This document shows positions 54,927 through 63,973 of a stretch of 64,000 nt of DNA, in pieces. The position numbers and the translations under genes are program-made. The stretch is from contig NZ_JALDAY010000004.1 in NCBI RefSeq assembly GCF_022698165.1, forward strand, positions 496,001 through 560,000, written 5' to 3'. The DNA is from Streptomyces cylindrosporus (lineage in GTDB: Bacteria > Actinomycetota > Actinomycetes > Streptomycetales > Streptomycetaceae). Below the pieces are notes generated by a model. It saw nothing but the letters and a program-made list of their open reading frames with translations. It was not told where the DNA came from and searched no databases. Every line of letters starts with the position of its first letter. Positions within the stretch are counted from its first letter, which is position 1.

Positions 54927-56918
54927 ATGCGTGTTCTACGCGCGTCCGGTCGGCTGCGGCCCAGGTCGGTCCGAGCCAAGATCGTGTCCCTGCTCATGCT
55001 GCCCATCGTGTCCCTCATGGCACTGTGGGGATTCGCCGCCGTGACCACCGCGTCCAGCATCGGTGACACCGAGCGGGCCAAGGACGTCAACTCCGAACTC
55101 CTCACCCCCGTCGGCGACTTCGTCACCGCGCTGCAGGCCGAGCGGACCACCGCCCTGCGGCAGGCCGCCGCGCCGGGCGCCTTCGCGACGGCTCGGAAGG
55201 CCACCGACAAGGCCGCCGCCGCGCTCCTCGACGGCATCAACTCCACCAGTTCCGATGCCGCTCTCCTCAACGGGAGCCTGCCGAAACGTATCGCCAGTCT
55301 GAAGGCCGGAGCCGAGGGGCTGGCGCAGCTGCGGGCCGAGGTGACGGGGAAGAACGCGGCGCCCGCCACGGCGTACACGGACTACTCGGCGGTCATCGAG
55401 CACGCCTTCCTCGTCACCGGAGCGCTCACCGGGGACCGCGGGACCGACGCGGCCTCCGAGGCGCGCGTGGTGCTGGAGCTCGCGCGGGCGCGCGAGGCGC
55501 TCGCACAGGAGCAGGCGCTCATAGGGGGCGCGCAGGCGCGCGGAACCTTGTCACAGGCGCAGTACGCGCAGTTCGTGGGCGCCGTCGCGACCCAGCGCGA
55601 GCTGCTGGAGCCGGCGGTCGCCGATCTCAAGTCCGCGCACCGGGCCACGTACCGGGAGGTCCTGGACGGGACGGAGTACGCGCGCGTGCAGGCCGTGGAG
55701 AACCGGGTGCGCAGTGCCGGGCCGGGGGCGTCGGCCGTCTCCGCCGGTTTCCTGACGGGCTGGGACAAGGCGGCCTCCGAGGTCCTCGACGGGCTGACGG
55801 TGGCCGAGACCCAGGCCGGTACGGGTGCCACGGCCAAGGCGAATCCTTTCGGCTGGGACACGCTGGGCGCGTCCGGTGTCGCCGTGGTGCTCGGGCTGGT
55901 CGGTGTGCTGCTGTCGCTGCTCGTCTCCGTGCTCGTCGGGCGCGGGCTCATCGTCGAGCTGCTCGACCTGCGCAACGACGCCCTGGAGGTCGCCGGACGC
56001 CGGCTCCCGCAGGCCATGCGCAAGCTGCACGCCGGACAGGGCGTCGACATCGACGCCGAAGCGCCCATGCGCCGGCTGGTCGGCGACGAACTCGCCCAGG
56101 TGGGCACGGCGTTGACCGCTGTCCAGCGGGCCGCGCTCAAGGCCGCCTCCGAGCGCGCGGAGCTGCTCAGCGGGATCTCCGGGGTGTACGTCAGCCTCGC
56201 GCGCCGCAGCCAGGTGCTGCTGCACCGGCAGTTGGACCTCCTGGAGGGCATGCAGCAGCGCCGGCAGGACCCGGCCGAGCTGCACGACCTGTACCGCGTC
56301 GACTACCTGGCGACCCGGATGCGCCGCCACTCCGAGAGCCTGCTCATCCTGTCCGGCATCGCGCCGGGCCGCGGCTGGCGCGACCCGATCCCCCTCGCCG
56401 ACGTGCTGCGGGCCGCCGTCGCCGAGATCGAGAACGCGCCGCGCGTGCAGATCTGGGCGGTGCCGAAGGTGTCGGTGGTCGGCGGATCGGTCGCCGACGT
56501 GATCCATCTCCTCGCCGAACTGGTCGAGAACGCGGCCGCGTTCTCCCCACCGAGCACCAAGGTGCAGCTGCGGGCGGCCCGGATGCGGGACGGCGTGCTC
56601 ATCGAGGTGGAGGACAGCGGTTTCGGCATGAACGAGGAGGCGCTCGCCGAGGCCAACCGCAAGATCCAGTCCGACAAGGTCGACCTCCTGGACGCCAAGC
56701 AGATCGGCCTGTTCGTGGTCAACCGGCTGCGCGAGCGGCAGGGCCTCCGCGTCGAGCTGCGGCCGTCCCCGAACGGCGGTGTCACCGCGGCGGTGCTGAT
56801 CCCGGAGAACCTCACGCGCGATGACATGCCGGTGGGCGAACAGGCCGTCGGCGGACGGGGCTTGGCGCCCGCGGCCGCGCTGATCCCGCAGCAGCGGTAC
56901 GGCGCGGCCGGGGCGTGA
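54927..56918 (+). CDS. NIT-domain sensor histidine kinase (CvnA-like, orphan)
   Basis: A 663-residue membrane kinase. First helix at about 25-45 (IVSLLMLPIVSLMALWGFAAV), an extracytoplasmic NIT (nitrate/nitrite-sensing-type) four-helix domain (50-300, ALQAERTTALRQAAAP, LELARAREALAQEQALIGGA), second helix (GVAVVLGLVGVLLSLLVSVLVG), HAMP-like linker, a HisKA-like helix (LARRSQVLLHRQLDLLEGM) and a HATPase domain (LLAELVENAAAFSPP, VEDSGFGMNEEAL). This is the CvnA architecture, but no roadblock (CvnB), DUF742 (CvnC) or GTPase (CvnD) gene follows. ATG 54927 is chosen (GAGG 6 bases upstream); ATG 54915 is an alternative. Confidence 0.9.
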   Translation: MRVLRASGRLRPRSVRAKIVSLLMLPIVSLMALWGFAAVTTASSIGDTERAKDVNSELLTPVGDFVTALQAERTTALRQAAAPGAFATARKATDKAAAALLDGINSTSSDAALLNGSLPKRIASLKAGAEGLAQLRAEVTGKNAAPATAYTDYSAVIEHAFLVTGALTGDRGTDAASEARVVLELARAREALAQEQALIGGAQARGTLSQAQYAQFVGAVATQRELLEPAVADLKSAHRATYREVLDGTEYARVQAVENRVRSAGPGASAVSAGFLTGWDKAASEVLDGLTVAETQAGTGATAKANPFGWDTLGASGVAVVLGLVGVLLSLLVSVLVGRGLIVELLDLRNDALEVAGRRLPQAMRKLHAGQGVDIDAEAPMRRLVGDELAQVGTALTAVQRAALKAASERAELLSGISGVYVSLARRSQVLLHRQLDLLEGMQQRRQDPAELHDLYRVDYLATRMRRHSESLLILSGIAPGRGWRDPIPLADVLRAAVAEIENAPRVQIWAVPKVSVVGGSVADVIHLLAELVENAAAFSPPSTKVQLRAARMRDGVLIEVEDSGFGMNEEALAEANRKIQSDKVDLLDAKQIGLFVVNRLRERQGLRVELRPSPNGGVTAAVLIPENLTRDDMPVGEQAVGGRGLAPAAALIPQQRYGAAGA

Positions 56919-57095
56919 CGGCGTAGTCGATCTTCGCCCGATCTCCACACGGATGTACCACGACGGCAGTACGGACGGGGCGGGTGGGGCGGATAGGGTC
57001 CGTTGATACTTCAAGCGCCTGCTGTCGCGGATACCCTCCGCCCAGTCGCGCGCGTGTCCTCTGCCACGTCCTCTGCACTGCCGAAGGATCGACCC

Positions 57096-58190
57096 GTGTC
57101 CGAACCCCCCACCCCCACCCATCGCAGGAAGCGGTCTCTGTCCCGTCGCGGCGTGATCGGTGCCGCCGCGGCCGTCGCCGGCGCGGCCGCCGTGACCCCG
57201 GCGGTCTTCGCGGCCACCGACTCGGGCGCGTCGGACTCCGCCGACGCCGGCACGAAGCCGGAGCGGTTCCCCGCCACCCGCACCGACGCCGCGACCGGCG
57301 CCGGCACGGCCACCACCTCCTTCGCGGCCTCCTACGTCGGCGTCCGCTGGAGCGGCGCGGCCGACGGCGCCGGGATCCGCTTCCCGTCCGACACCTCCTG
57401 GCAGTCGCTGGGCGGCGGCTGCGCGAGCGTCGACGGCGGCGGTACGGCACTGGTCGCGGCCGGATCCGCGACGGCGTACGAACTGAAGGCGCCCGACGGG
57501 GCGACGGACGTGCGCTCGCTGGCGATCGACACCACCGGCGGCCCGGACCGCACCTTCAAGGTGCCGAGCGAGCCCACGCGCGTGCGTGGCGTGCGTTATC
57601 TCTCCCGGCCGGCCTGGGGCGCCGACGAGTCGAAGCGGTACAAGGACGGCCAGGTCAACTCGCCGGAGAAGTACTACGCGCTCCAGTCGATCACCGTCCA
57701 CCACACGGACACGCCCAACGACGACCCGGACCCGGCGGCGACCGTCCGTGCGATCTACGAGTACCACGCGGTCACCCTGGACTGGGGCGACATCGGCTAC
57801 CACTTCCTGATCGACGAGGCCGGCAACGTCTACGAGGGCCGCTACTCCGGCGACGACGGCATCCCCGCCTTCGACCCCGACGGCAACCTGGTCACCGCCT
57901 TCCACACCGCCGGCTTCAACTCCGGCAACCTCGGCATCGCCCTGATCGGCACCCTCGTCGACCAGCCCCCCACCGACGCGGCCAAGGCCTCACTCACCCG
58001 CCTCATCAAGGTCGTCGCCCGCTTCAAGGGCCTCGACCCGCAGGCGAGGATCACCTACACCAACCCCGTCAACGGCGTCACCAAGGACGTCACCACGGTC
58101 AGCGGCCACCGCGACTGGCTCCAGACCGACTGCCCCGGCCAGACGATGTACGACCTCCTGACCGAGGTCCGAGCGGCCGCATCCCGCTGA
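57096..58190 (+). CDS. Tat-exported PGRP / N-acetylmuramoyl-L-alanine amidase
   Basis: A 364-residue secreted wall hydrolase. A Tat signal (RRKRSLSRRGVIGAAAAVAGAAAVTPAVFA) is followed by a Thr/Ala-rich linker, a beta-rich region (75-160) and the amidase_2/PGRP domain (170-364). Zinc ligands: His in ITVHHTDTPND, and His and Cys, eight residues apart, in VSGHRDWLQTDCPG. The catalytic Tyr is in DIGYHFLIDEAGNVYEGR. Expected to cut the bond between MurNAc and L-Ala of the stem peptide. GTG 57096 with AAGGA upstream. The 177-base upstream gap is featureless apart from possible -10 boxes (TAGGGT, GATACT). Confidence 0.92.
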   Translation: MSEPPTPTHRRKRSLSRRGVIGAAAAVAGAAAVTPAVFAATDSGASDSADAGTKPERFPATRTDAATGAGTATTSFAASYVGVRWSGAADGAGIRFPSDTSWQSLGGGCASVDGGGTALVAAGSATAYELKAPDGATDVRSLAIDTTGGPDRTFKVPSEPTRVRGVRYLSRPAWGADESKRYKDGQVNSPEKYYALQSITVHHTDTPNDDPDPAATVRAIYEYHAVTLDWGDIGYHFLIDEAGNVYEGRYSGDDGIPAFDPDGNLVTAFHTAGFNSGNLGIALIGTLVDQPPTDAAKASLTRLIKVVARFKGLDPQARITYTNPVNGVTKDVTTVSGHRDWLQTDCPGQTMYDLLTEVRAAASR

Positions 58191-58198
58191 CCGGCAAG

Positions 58199-58207
58199 TT
58201 GTCCACA
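58199..58207 (+). promoter_or_regulatory. DnaA-box consensus TTGTCCACA
   Basis: A perfect copy of the Streptomyces DnaA box (TTGTCCACA) lies alone between the amidase and ABC-F genes, about 80 bases before the latter. No second box was seen within this gap, so it is not an origin. It could be a DnaA-controlled promoter element or chance. Confidence 0.4.
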
Positions 58208-58287
58208 GGCCTGACCTGCACGGGATCGGTCACCGACCGGCGAGCATTACGCTGGGAGGCTGATCGATCCCCCTGGGCAGGAGAGAA

Positions 58288-60099
58288 ATGGCCGTCAACC
58301 TGGTCAATGTCGAGAACGTCAGCAAGGTGTACGGCACCCGTGCGCTGCTGGACGGTGTCTCGCTCGGCGTCTCCGAGGGCGATCGCATCGGCGTCGTGGG
58401 CCGTAACGGCGACGGCAAGACCACCCTCATCCGGATGCTGGCCAAGCAGGAGGAGACCGACACCGGACGGGTCACCCACTCCGGCGGACTGCGGCTCGGC
58501 GTGCTCACCCAGCACGACTCCCTCGACCCCGCGGCGACCGTCCGGCACGAGGTCATCCGGGACATGGCCGACCACGAGTGGGCGGGCAACGCCAAGATCC
58601 GCGACGTGCTCACGGGACTGTTCGGCGGGCTCGACCTGCCCGGCTTCCCGCAGGGCCTCGACACCGTCATCGCGCCCCTGTCCGGCGGCGAGCGGCGCCG
58701 TATCGCGCTCGCCAAGCTGCTCATCGAGGAACAGGACCTGATCGTCCTCGACGAGCCGACGAACCACCTCGACGTCGAGGGCATCGCCTGGCTGGCCGGG
58801 CATCTGCGCGAGCGCCGCTCCGCGCTCGTCTGCGTGACGCACGACCGCTGGTTCCTCGACCAGGTGTGCACGCGCATGTGGGACGTGCAGAAGGGCGCCG
58901 TCTACGAGTACGAGGGCGGCTACTCCGACTACGTCTTCGCGCGTGCCGAGCGCGAGCGCATCGCCGCGACCGAGGAGGCCAAGCGGCAGAACCTCGTCCG
59001 CAAGGAGCTGGCCTGGCTGCGGCGCGGCGCACCCGCGCGCACCTCGAAGCCGCGCTTCCGGGTCGAGGCCGCCAACGAGCTCATCAAGGACGTACCGCCG
59101 CCCCGGGACAGCAGCGAGCTGATGAAGTTCGCGTCCTCGCGGCTCGGCAAGACGGTCTTCGACCTGGAGGACGTCACCGTCCAGGCCGGCCCCAAGGTGC
59201 TGCTCAAGCACGTCACCTGGCAGCTCGGCCCCGGCGACCGCATCGGCCTGGTCGGTGTGAACGGCGCGGGCAAGACCTCCCTGCTGCGGGCCATGGCCGA
59301 GGCGGCGCGGACCGAGGGCGAGACACAGCCCGTCGGCGGCCGGGTCAACGTCGGCAAGACCGTCAAGCTCGCCTACCTATCCCAGGAGGTCGCCGAGCTG
59401 AACCCCCACACGCGCGTGCTGGAAGCCGTCCAGCAGGTGCGCGAGCGCGTCGACCTCGGCAAGGGGCGCGAGATGACCGCCGGGCAGCTGTGCGAGACGT
59501 TCGGCTTCAACAAGGAGAAGCAGTGGACGCCGGTCGGGGATCTGTCGGGTGGTGAGCGCCGCCGCCTCCAGCTGTTGCGCCTCCTCATGGACGAGCCCAA
59601 TGTCCTCTTCCTCGACGAGCCCACCAACGACCTCGACATCGAGACCCTGACCCAGCTGGAGGACCTCCTCGACGGCTGGCCCGGCTCGATGATCGTCATC
59701 TCCCACGACCGGTTCTTCGTCGAGCGCACCACCGACCGGGTGTTCGCGCTCCTGGGCGACGCCACGCTGCGGATGCTGCCGCGCGGGATCGACGAGTACC
59801 TGGAGCGGCGCAAGCGCATGGAGGAGGCGGTGGCGGCCTCGGCGCCCGTCGCGGACAAGGCCGCCGCCGACACCTCGCAGAAGAGCGCCGCCGACCAGCG
59901 CGCCGCCAAGAAGGAACTCCAGAAGATCGAGCGGCAGTTGGACAAGGTCTCCGAGCGGGAGACCAAGCTGCACGCGCAGATCGCCGAGAACGCCACGGAC
60001 TTCGCGAAGGTGGCCGAACTGGACGCCGAGCTGCGGGACTTGGCAGGTCAGCGGGACGAGCTGGAGCTGCGCTGGCTGGAGCTTGCCGAAGACGCGTGA
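58288..60099 (+). CDS. ABC-F family ATPase (Uup-like)
   Basis: A 603-residue soluble protein with two ATP-binding cassettes and no membrane part. First cassette: GRNGDGKTT, LSGGERRRIALA, LIVLDEPTNHLD. Second: GVNGAGKTS, LSGGERRRLQLL, VLFLDEPTNDLD. The interdomain linker (about 205-285, AATEEAKRQNLVRKELAWLRRGAPARTSKPRFRVEAANEL) is the P-site tRNA-interaction motif region. The C-terminal coiled coil (LQKIERQLDKVSERETKLHAQIAENATDF) identifies the Uup subgroup. These act on stalled ribosomes or DNA transposition intermediates; drug resistance is less likely. Good ribosome site (AGGAGAG). Confidence 0.93.
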   Translation: MAVNLVNVENVSKVYGTRALLDGVSLGVSEGDRIGVVGRNGDGKTTLIRMLAKQEETDTGRVTHSGGLRLGVLTQHDSLDPAATVRHEVIRDMADHEWAGNAKIRDVLTGLFGGLDLPGFPQGLDTVIAPLSGGERRRIALAKLLIEEQDLIVLDEPTNHLDVEGIAWLAGHLRERRSALVCVTHDRWFLDQVCTRMWDVQKGAVYEYEGGYSDYVFARAERERIAATEEAKRQNLVRKELAWLRRGAPARTSKPRFRVEAANELIKDVPPPRDSSELMKFASSRLGKTVFDLEDVTVQAGPKVLLKHVTWQLGPGDRIGLVGVNGAGKTSLLRAMAEAARTEGETQPVGGRVNVGKTVKLAYLSQEVAELNPHTRVLEAVQQVRERVDLGKGREMTAGQLCETFGFNKEKQWTPVGDLSGGERRRLQLLRLLMDEPNVLFLDEPTNDLDIETLTQLEDLLDGWPGSMIVISHDRFFVERTTDRVFALLGDATLRMLPRGIDEYLERRKRMEEAVAASAPVADKAAADTSQKSAADQRAAKKELQKIERQLDKVSERETKLHAQIAENATDFAKVAELDAELRDLAGQRDELELRWLELAEDA

Positions 60100-60132
60100 A
60101 GGACGCGCGAGCGCGCGTAACGAGGGCATCAC

Positions 60133-60171
60133 GGGCCGGTCGTCCCTTGGGAACAGGGGATGAACCGGCCC
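60133..60171. terminator. Terminator after ABC-F gene
   Basis: GGGCCGGT (60133-60140) pairs with ACCGGCCC (60164-60171). Inside, TCCCT can pair with AGGGGA, so the whole element folds into one long stem, 34 bases after the stop. Confidence 0.75.
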
Positions 60172-60248
60172 CCTGCGTTGTCAGTGACAGGTGATACAAA
60201 GGTCCGTCTGATGGCTAGAAATCAGTGACTGAACGGGGGAACGCGCTG

Positions 60249-61994
60249 ATGACCCAGCCGCCCAACCAACCGCCGCAGGGCGGCTTCGGACCACCACCGG
60301 ACCAGCCACCCCAGGGCGCCTTCGGCGCCCCGCCACCGCCCCCATACGCCCCGCAGCCTGGCCAACCCGGCCAGCAGCCCGGCCAATACGGTCACCAACC
60401 GGGCCCGTACGGCCAACAGCCACCAGGTCCGTACGGCCAGCAGCCCGGCCCCTACGCCCAGCAGCCCGGCCCGTACGGGCAGCCGCAGCAGCCGGGGCCC
60501 TACGGTGCCCAGCCCGGTTACGCCTACCCGCCGCAGCCCCAGTACCCCGGGGCGCCCGGCACCCCGCCGCCCGGCAGCGGCGGTTCCAAACGGAAGCCGG
60601 TCCTGATCGTCGCCGCGGTGGTCGCCGCGCTGGCCGTCATCGGCGGCACCGTCTTCGCCCTGAGCGGCGGGGGAGACGACGACAAGAAGCCGGTCGCCGG
60701 GCAGAGCGACGACGCCAAGGACTCGGCCTCGCCCGATCCCACCGGCTCGGGGAGCGGCGGCGGTTCCGACCCGGACGGCTACAACGACGGCCGCCAGAGC
60801 GGCGAGGCCAAGGTTCTCTGGTACAAGCCGCCGCCGGACGCGCCCGGTTCCGGCGCGGACGCGCCCGGTATGTGGATCACCGACAGGACGGCGGTGAAGG
60901 CGGCGTACAAGCAGGTCTTCGCCTACGGCGTGGGCGACGGCGAGACGGCCTGGGGTCCGATCGCCTTCCCGCAGAAGATCTGCGCGGTCACCCCGCAGAA
61001 GTCGGCCGACGACAAGGTCGTGGTGGCGTACGAGAGCGGCACCAGCAGCCGCGCCCGCTGCAACATGCTCCAGCAGCTGGACCTGAACACCGGCGCGAAG
61101 GGCTGGAGCGGCACGCTCCCCGAGGGCGCGCTGTTCGACAGCACCGTCACGCTCTCGCTGTCCATCACCGGGAAGACGGTCATGGCGGGCCGCGCGCAGT
61201 CCGGCGTGGCGTACGACGTCGACAGCGGCAAGAAGCTGTTCGAGAAGACGAAGTACGGCGACGCCTGCTTCCCGACCGCGTTCGCGGGCGGCGGCAGGCT
61301 GATCTCCGTCGCGACCTGCAAGGCCGGCGAGGCGAGCGCGCACGACGAGATCCAGGAGCTCGACCCCACGACCGGCAAGACCAAATGGACGCAGAAGTTC
61401 GACAAGGGCTGGTCGGTCGCGCGGACCTACTCCGTCGACCCGCTCGTCGTCTACAGCACGAACGAGGACAAGAAGGCCTGGAACATCTCCACCTTCACCG
61501 GCACCGGGAAGTTCCGCTCGCAGGTCTCCTTCGACGAGGACTTCGCGCCGCTGTGCGGCTGGGCGATCCTCTCGCGCGACCTCCAGGGCTGCGAGGGCGT
61601 GGCCGCCGACTCCACGACCCTCTACCTGCCGACGAAGGCCACCACCGGGCCGAACGAGATCGTCGCGGTCAACCTGGCCGACGGCAAGGAGAAGTGGCGC
61701 GTCAAGTCCCCGGCGGACGAGTCGATGCTGCCGATGAGGGTCGAGGGCGGCAAGCTCGTCGCCTATGTCGAGCCGTCGTACGACGCGGGCGGCCAGGTCG
61801 TCTCCATCGCGACCGGCGGCTCGACGCACAAGCCCGTGACGCTGCTGCGGAACCCGCAGTCCACCGCGAGCCTGGAGAGCGGCTTCTACTCCAAGGCCTT
61901 CGACTGGGTCGACGGACGCTTCTTCATCTCCTCCACCCGGCTGAGCGGCAGCGACGACTCCAAGGCGAAGCTGATCCTCGCCTACGGCAAGTAG
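60249..61994 (+). CDS. Membrane-anchored PQQ-like beta-propeller protein, copy 1
   Basis: A 581-residue protein. A cytoplasmic Pro/Gln/Gly/Tyr-rich tail (1-115, QPGPYGQQP-like repeats) precedes a single helix (KPVLIVAAVVAALAVIGGTVFAL), then an acidic Ser/Gly linker (about 145-185) and an extracytoplasmic propeller (185-581) with repeats of the type LNTGAKGWSGTL, DSGKKLFEKTK, TTGKTKWTQKF, ADGKEKWRVKS. PQQ-type blades without the cofactor site suggest a binding or scaffold role. ATG 60249 has GGGGGAA upstream; GTG 60225 is an alternative. The next gene is a tandem paralogue. Such Pro-rich-anchored propellers often lie near Ser/Thr kinase (PknB-like) genes in Streptomyces. Confidence 0.88.
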   Translation: MTQPPNQPPQGGFGPPPDQPPQGAFGAPPPPPYAPQPGQPGQQPGQYGHQPGPYGQQPPGPYGQQPGPYAQQPGPYGQPQQPGPYGAQPGYAYPPQPQYPGAPGTPPPGSGGSKRKPVLIVAAVVAALAVIGGTVFALSGGGDDDKKPVAGQSDDAKDSASPDPTGSGSGGGSDPDGYNDGRQSGEAKVLWYKPPPDAPGSGADAPGMWITDRTAVKAAYKQVFAYGVGDGETAWGPIAFPQKICAVTPQKSADDKVVVAYESGTSSRARCNMLQQLDLNTGAKGWSGTLPEGALFDSTVTLSLSITGKTVMAGRAQSGVAYDVDSGKKLFEKTKYGDACFPTAFAGGGRLISVATCKAGEASAHDEIQELDPTTGKTKWTQKFDKGWSVARTYSVDPLVVYSTNEDKKAWNISTFTGTGKFRSQVSFDEDFAPLCGWAILSRDLQGCEGVAADSTTLYLPTKATTGPNEIVAVNLADGKEKWRVKSPADESMLPMRVEGGKLVAYVEPSYDAGGQVVSIATGGSTHKPVTLLRNPQSTASLESGFYSKAFDWVDGRFFISSTRLSGSDDSKAKLILAYGK

Positions 61995-62034
61995 CCCCTC
62001 CCCACCCGCCGCCCGCTCAAGAGGTACCCACACC

Positions 62035-63882
62035 ATGACCCAGCCCCCACCCCCACCACCCAACCAGCCTCCGCAGCAAGGGGGTTTCGGCCCGCCGCAG
62101 GGTGGGCAGCCGCAGCAGCCCGGCGCTTTCGGCGCACCCCAGGGCCCGCCGCAGCCCCCCGCCCCCCAGCCGGGCTACGGCGCCCCCCAGCCGCCCGCAC
62201 AGCCGGGTTACGGCTACCCGCAGGCACCCCAGCCGGCCCAGCCGCCGCAGGCTCCCCAGGGGCCTCCGCAGGCCCCGCAGCAGCCGTACGGGCAGCCGGG
62301 CGCGTACGGGCAGCCCGTGCCGCCCCCGGCCCCGCCCTACGGCCAACCGCCCAACCCCTATGCCCAGCAGCCCGGTTACGGCTACCCGCCGGGTGCCGTG
62401 ACGCCGCCGTACCCGCAGCCGGGGCAGCCCGGCGGCGGGCGCAAGGTCAGCACACCGCTGATCGTCGCCCTCGCCTCGGTCGTCGCCGTCGCGCTGGTCG
62501 TCGGCGGCATCTGGTACGCCAAGTCCGGTGACGGCGACGGGAACAAGAAGGACGAGACCGCGAGCTCCAGCGGCGGTACCGGCGGCACGGACGACACCGG
62601 CGGCAGCGGCGGCGTCGACGGCAAGGGCCAGGAGAAGGTGCCCGCCGACACCAACGCCCGACTGGCGTTCACGCTGCCCGTGCCCAAGGTCACCGACACC
62701 ACCGTGGTCGACGGCTCCTGGCTCACCGACAAGGCGTACATCAAGAGCGGTGTCGCCGAGATCAACGCGTACGACCCCGACAAGGGCACCAAGCTGTGGA
62801 CGATCAAGCTGCCCGGCCCGGTCTGCACGGTCAGTGAGCACACCACCGACGACGGGAAGGCAGCGGTCGTCTTCCAGCCGAAGATGCCCCCGAAGGGCAG
62901 GTCCGAGGGCTGCAGCCAGGTCGCCGCGATCGACCTGGACGCCGGGAAGAAGCTGTGGACCAAGTCGGTCGACTCCGACGGCCGCCTGCTCACCTACGGC
63001 AACGTCACCGTCAGCGCGAACACGGTCGCCGCCGGCGGCACCAGCGGCGGCGTCGCCTTCGACCTGACCAGCGGCAAGCAGCTGTGGGCGCCGAAGCCCA
63101 GCGACAACTGCTACGACGCCGGTTACGCGGGCGGCGAGAAGCTGGTCGCCGTCCTCAAGTGCGGCGAGTACGGCGAGCGCGTGCTGCACATCCAGACCAT
63201 CGACCCGGAGTCCGGCGAGGTGATCTCGGAGTACAAGATGACCCAGGGCATCGAGTACGCGGCCGTCGTCTCGACCGACCCGCTGGTCGTCGCCGCCGAC
63301 GCGGGCGACAGCGCGGGCGACGGCAGCGAGATCTCGGACTTCTACTCCGTCGACAACAAGACCGGCAAGCTGATCACCCGTATCTCGGCGCCCGGCAAGC
63401 AGTACGCGGCCCGCTGCGACGCGATCTCCAGGATCGAGTACTGCACGGGCGTCGCGGTCGGCAACGGCCGCCTGTACGTGCCGACCGAGGAGCACGACGG
63501 CTCCAAGTCGTACAGCCGGACCAACGAGATCGTCGCCTTCGACCTCGCCACCGGCAAGCAGACCGGCCAGCGCGCCGACGCCGGCGACGGCTACACGATC
63601 ACCCCGCTGCGCATGGACGCCGGCAACGTGATCGCGTACAAGCGGCCGCCGTACGACAAGGGCGGCCAGATCGTCAGCATCGACGGCGGTTCCTTCAAGG
63701 AGACCAAGCTGCTGGAGAACCCGGCCTCGGGCACCGCGCGCGAGGCGGAGACCACGATGTCGCCGGACTACTCGGAGATCCTCTACTCGCAGGGCCATCT
63801 GTACATGGCGGGGGAGTTCGCCGACAAGGGCTCCACCTACGGGAAGAAGTACCTGGCACTGGCGTTCGGTACCGGCGACTGA
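62035..63882 (+). CDS. Membrane-anchored PQQ-like beta-propeller protein, copy 2
   Basis: A 615-residue paralogue of the preceding gene: MTQPPPPPPNQPPQQGGFGPP start, Pro/Gln-rich cytoplasmic tail (1-135), helix (TPLIVALASVVAVALVVGGIWYA), acidic Thr/Gly linker, then an extracytoplasmic propeller with DPDKGTKLWTIKLPG, DAGKKLWTKSVDSDG, TSGKQLWAPKP and others. Cysteines occur in similar places in both copies (PGPVCTVSE here, KICAVTP there), possibly conserved disulfides. ATG 62035 has AAGAGGT upstream. The 40-base gap between the genes has no terminator, so they form an operon that ends at the hairpin 63901-63930. Confidence 0.88.
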   Translation: MTQPPPPPPNQPPQQGGFGPPQGGQPQQPGAFGAPQGPPQPPAPQPGYGAPQPPAQPGYGYPQAPQPAQPPQAPQGPPQAPQQPYGQPGAYGQPVPPPAPPYGQPPNPYAQQPGYGYPPGAVTPPYPQPGQPGGGRKVSTPLIVALASVVAVALVVGGIWYAKSGDGDGNKKDETASSSGGTGGTDDTGGSGGVDGKGQEKVPADTNARLAFTLPVPKVTDTTVVDGSWLTDKAYIKSGVAEINAYDPDKGTKLWTIKLPGPVCTVSEHTTDDGKAAVVFQPKMPPKGRSEGCSQVAAIDLDAGKKLWTKSVDSDGRLLTYGNVTVSANTVAAGGTSGGVAFDLTSGKQLWAPKPSDNCYDAGYAGGEKLVAVLKCGEYGERVLHIQTIDPESGEVISEYKMTQGIEYAAVVSTDPLVVAADAGDSAGDGSEISDFYSVDNKTGKLITRISAPGKQYAARCDAISRIEYCTGVAVGNGRLYVPTEEHDGSKSYSRTNEIVAFDLATGKQTGQRADAGDGYTITPLRMDAGNVIAYKRPPYDKGGQIVSIDGGSFKETKLLENPASGTAREAETTMSPDYSEILYSQGHLYMAGEFADKGSTYGKKYLALAFGTGD

Positions 63883-63900
63883 ACCACTGTGCGCCGTCCG

Positions 63901-63930
63901 CGGCCCCGTCCCTGCTCAGGGACGGGGCCG
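63901..63930. terminator. Strong terminator after propeller operon
   Basis: CGGCCCCGTCCCTG pairs perfectly with CAGGGACGGGGCCG (14-bp arms, CT at the centre). It starts 18 bases after the stop. No T tract, as usual here. Confidence 0.9.
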
Positions 63931-63973
63931 TGCGCGTACCACCCATCAAACTCGAATGCGAGGAAACCAAGAT

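Noticed and set aside
60286..60545. Pro/Gln-rich repeats as a CRISPR-like or noncoding repeat array
   Set aside because: Repeats are in frame, irregular in length and lie in the coding N-terminus of a membrane-anchored protein; no constant repeat-spacer pattern exists.
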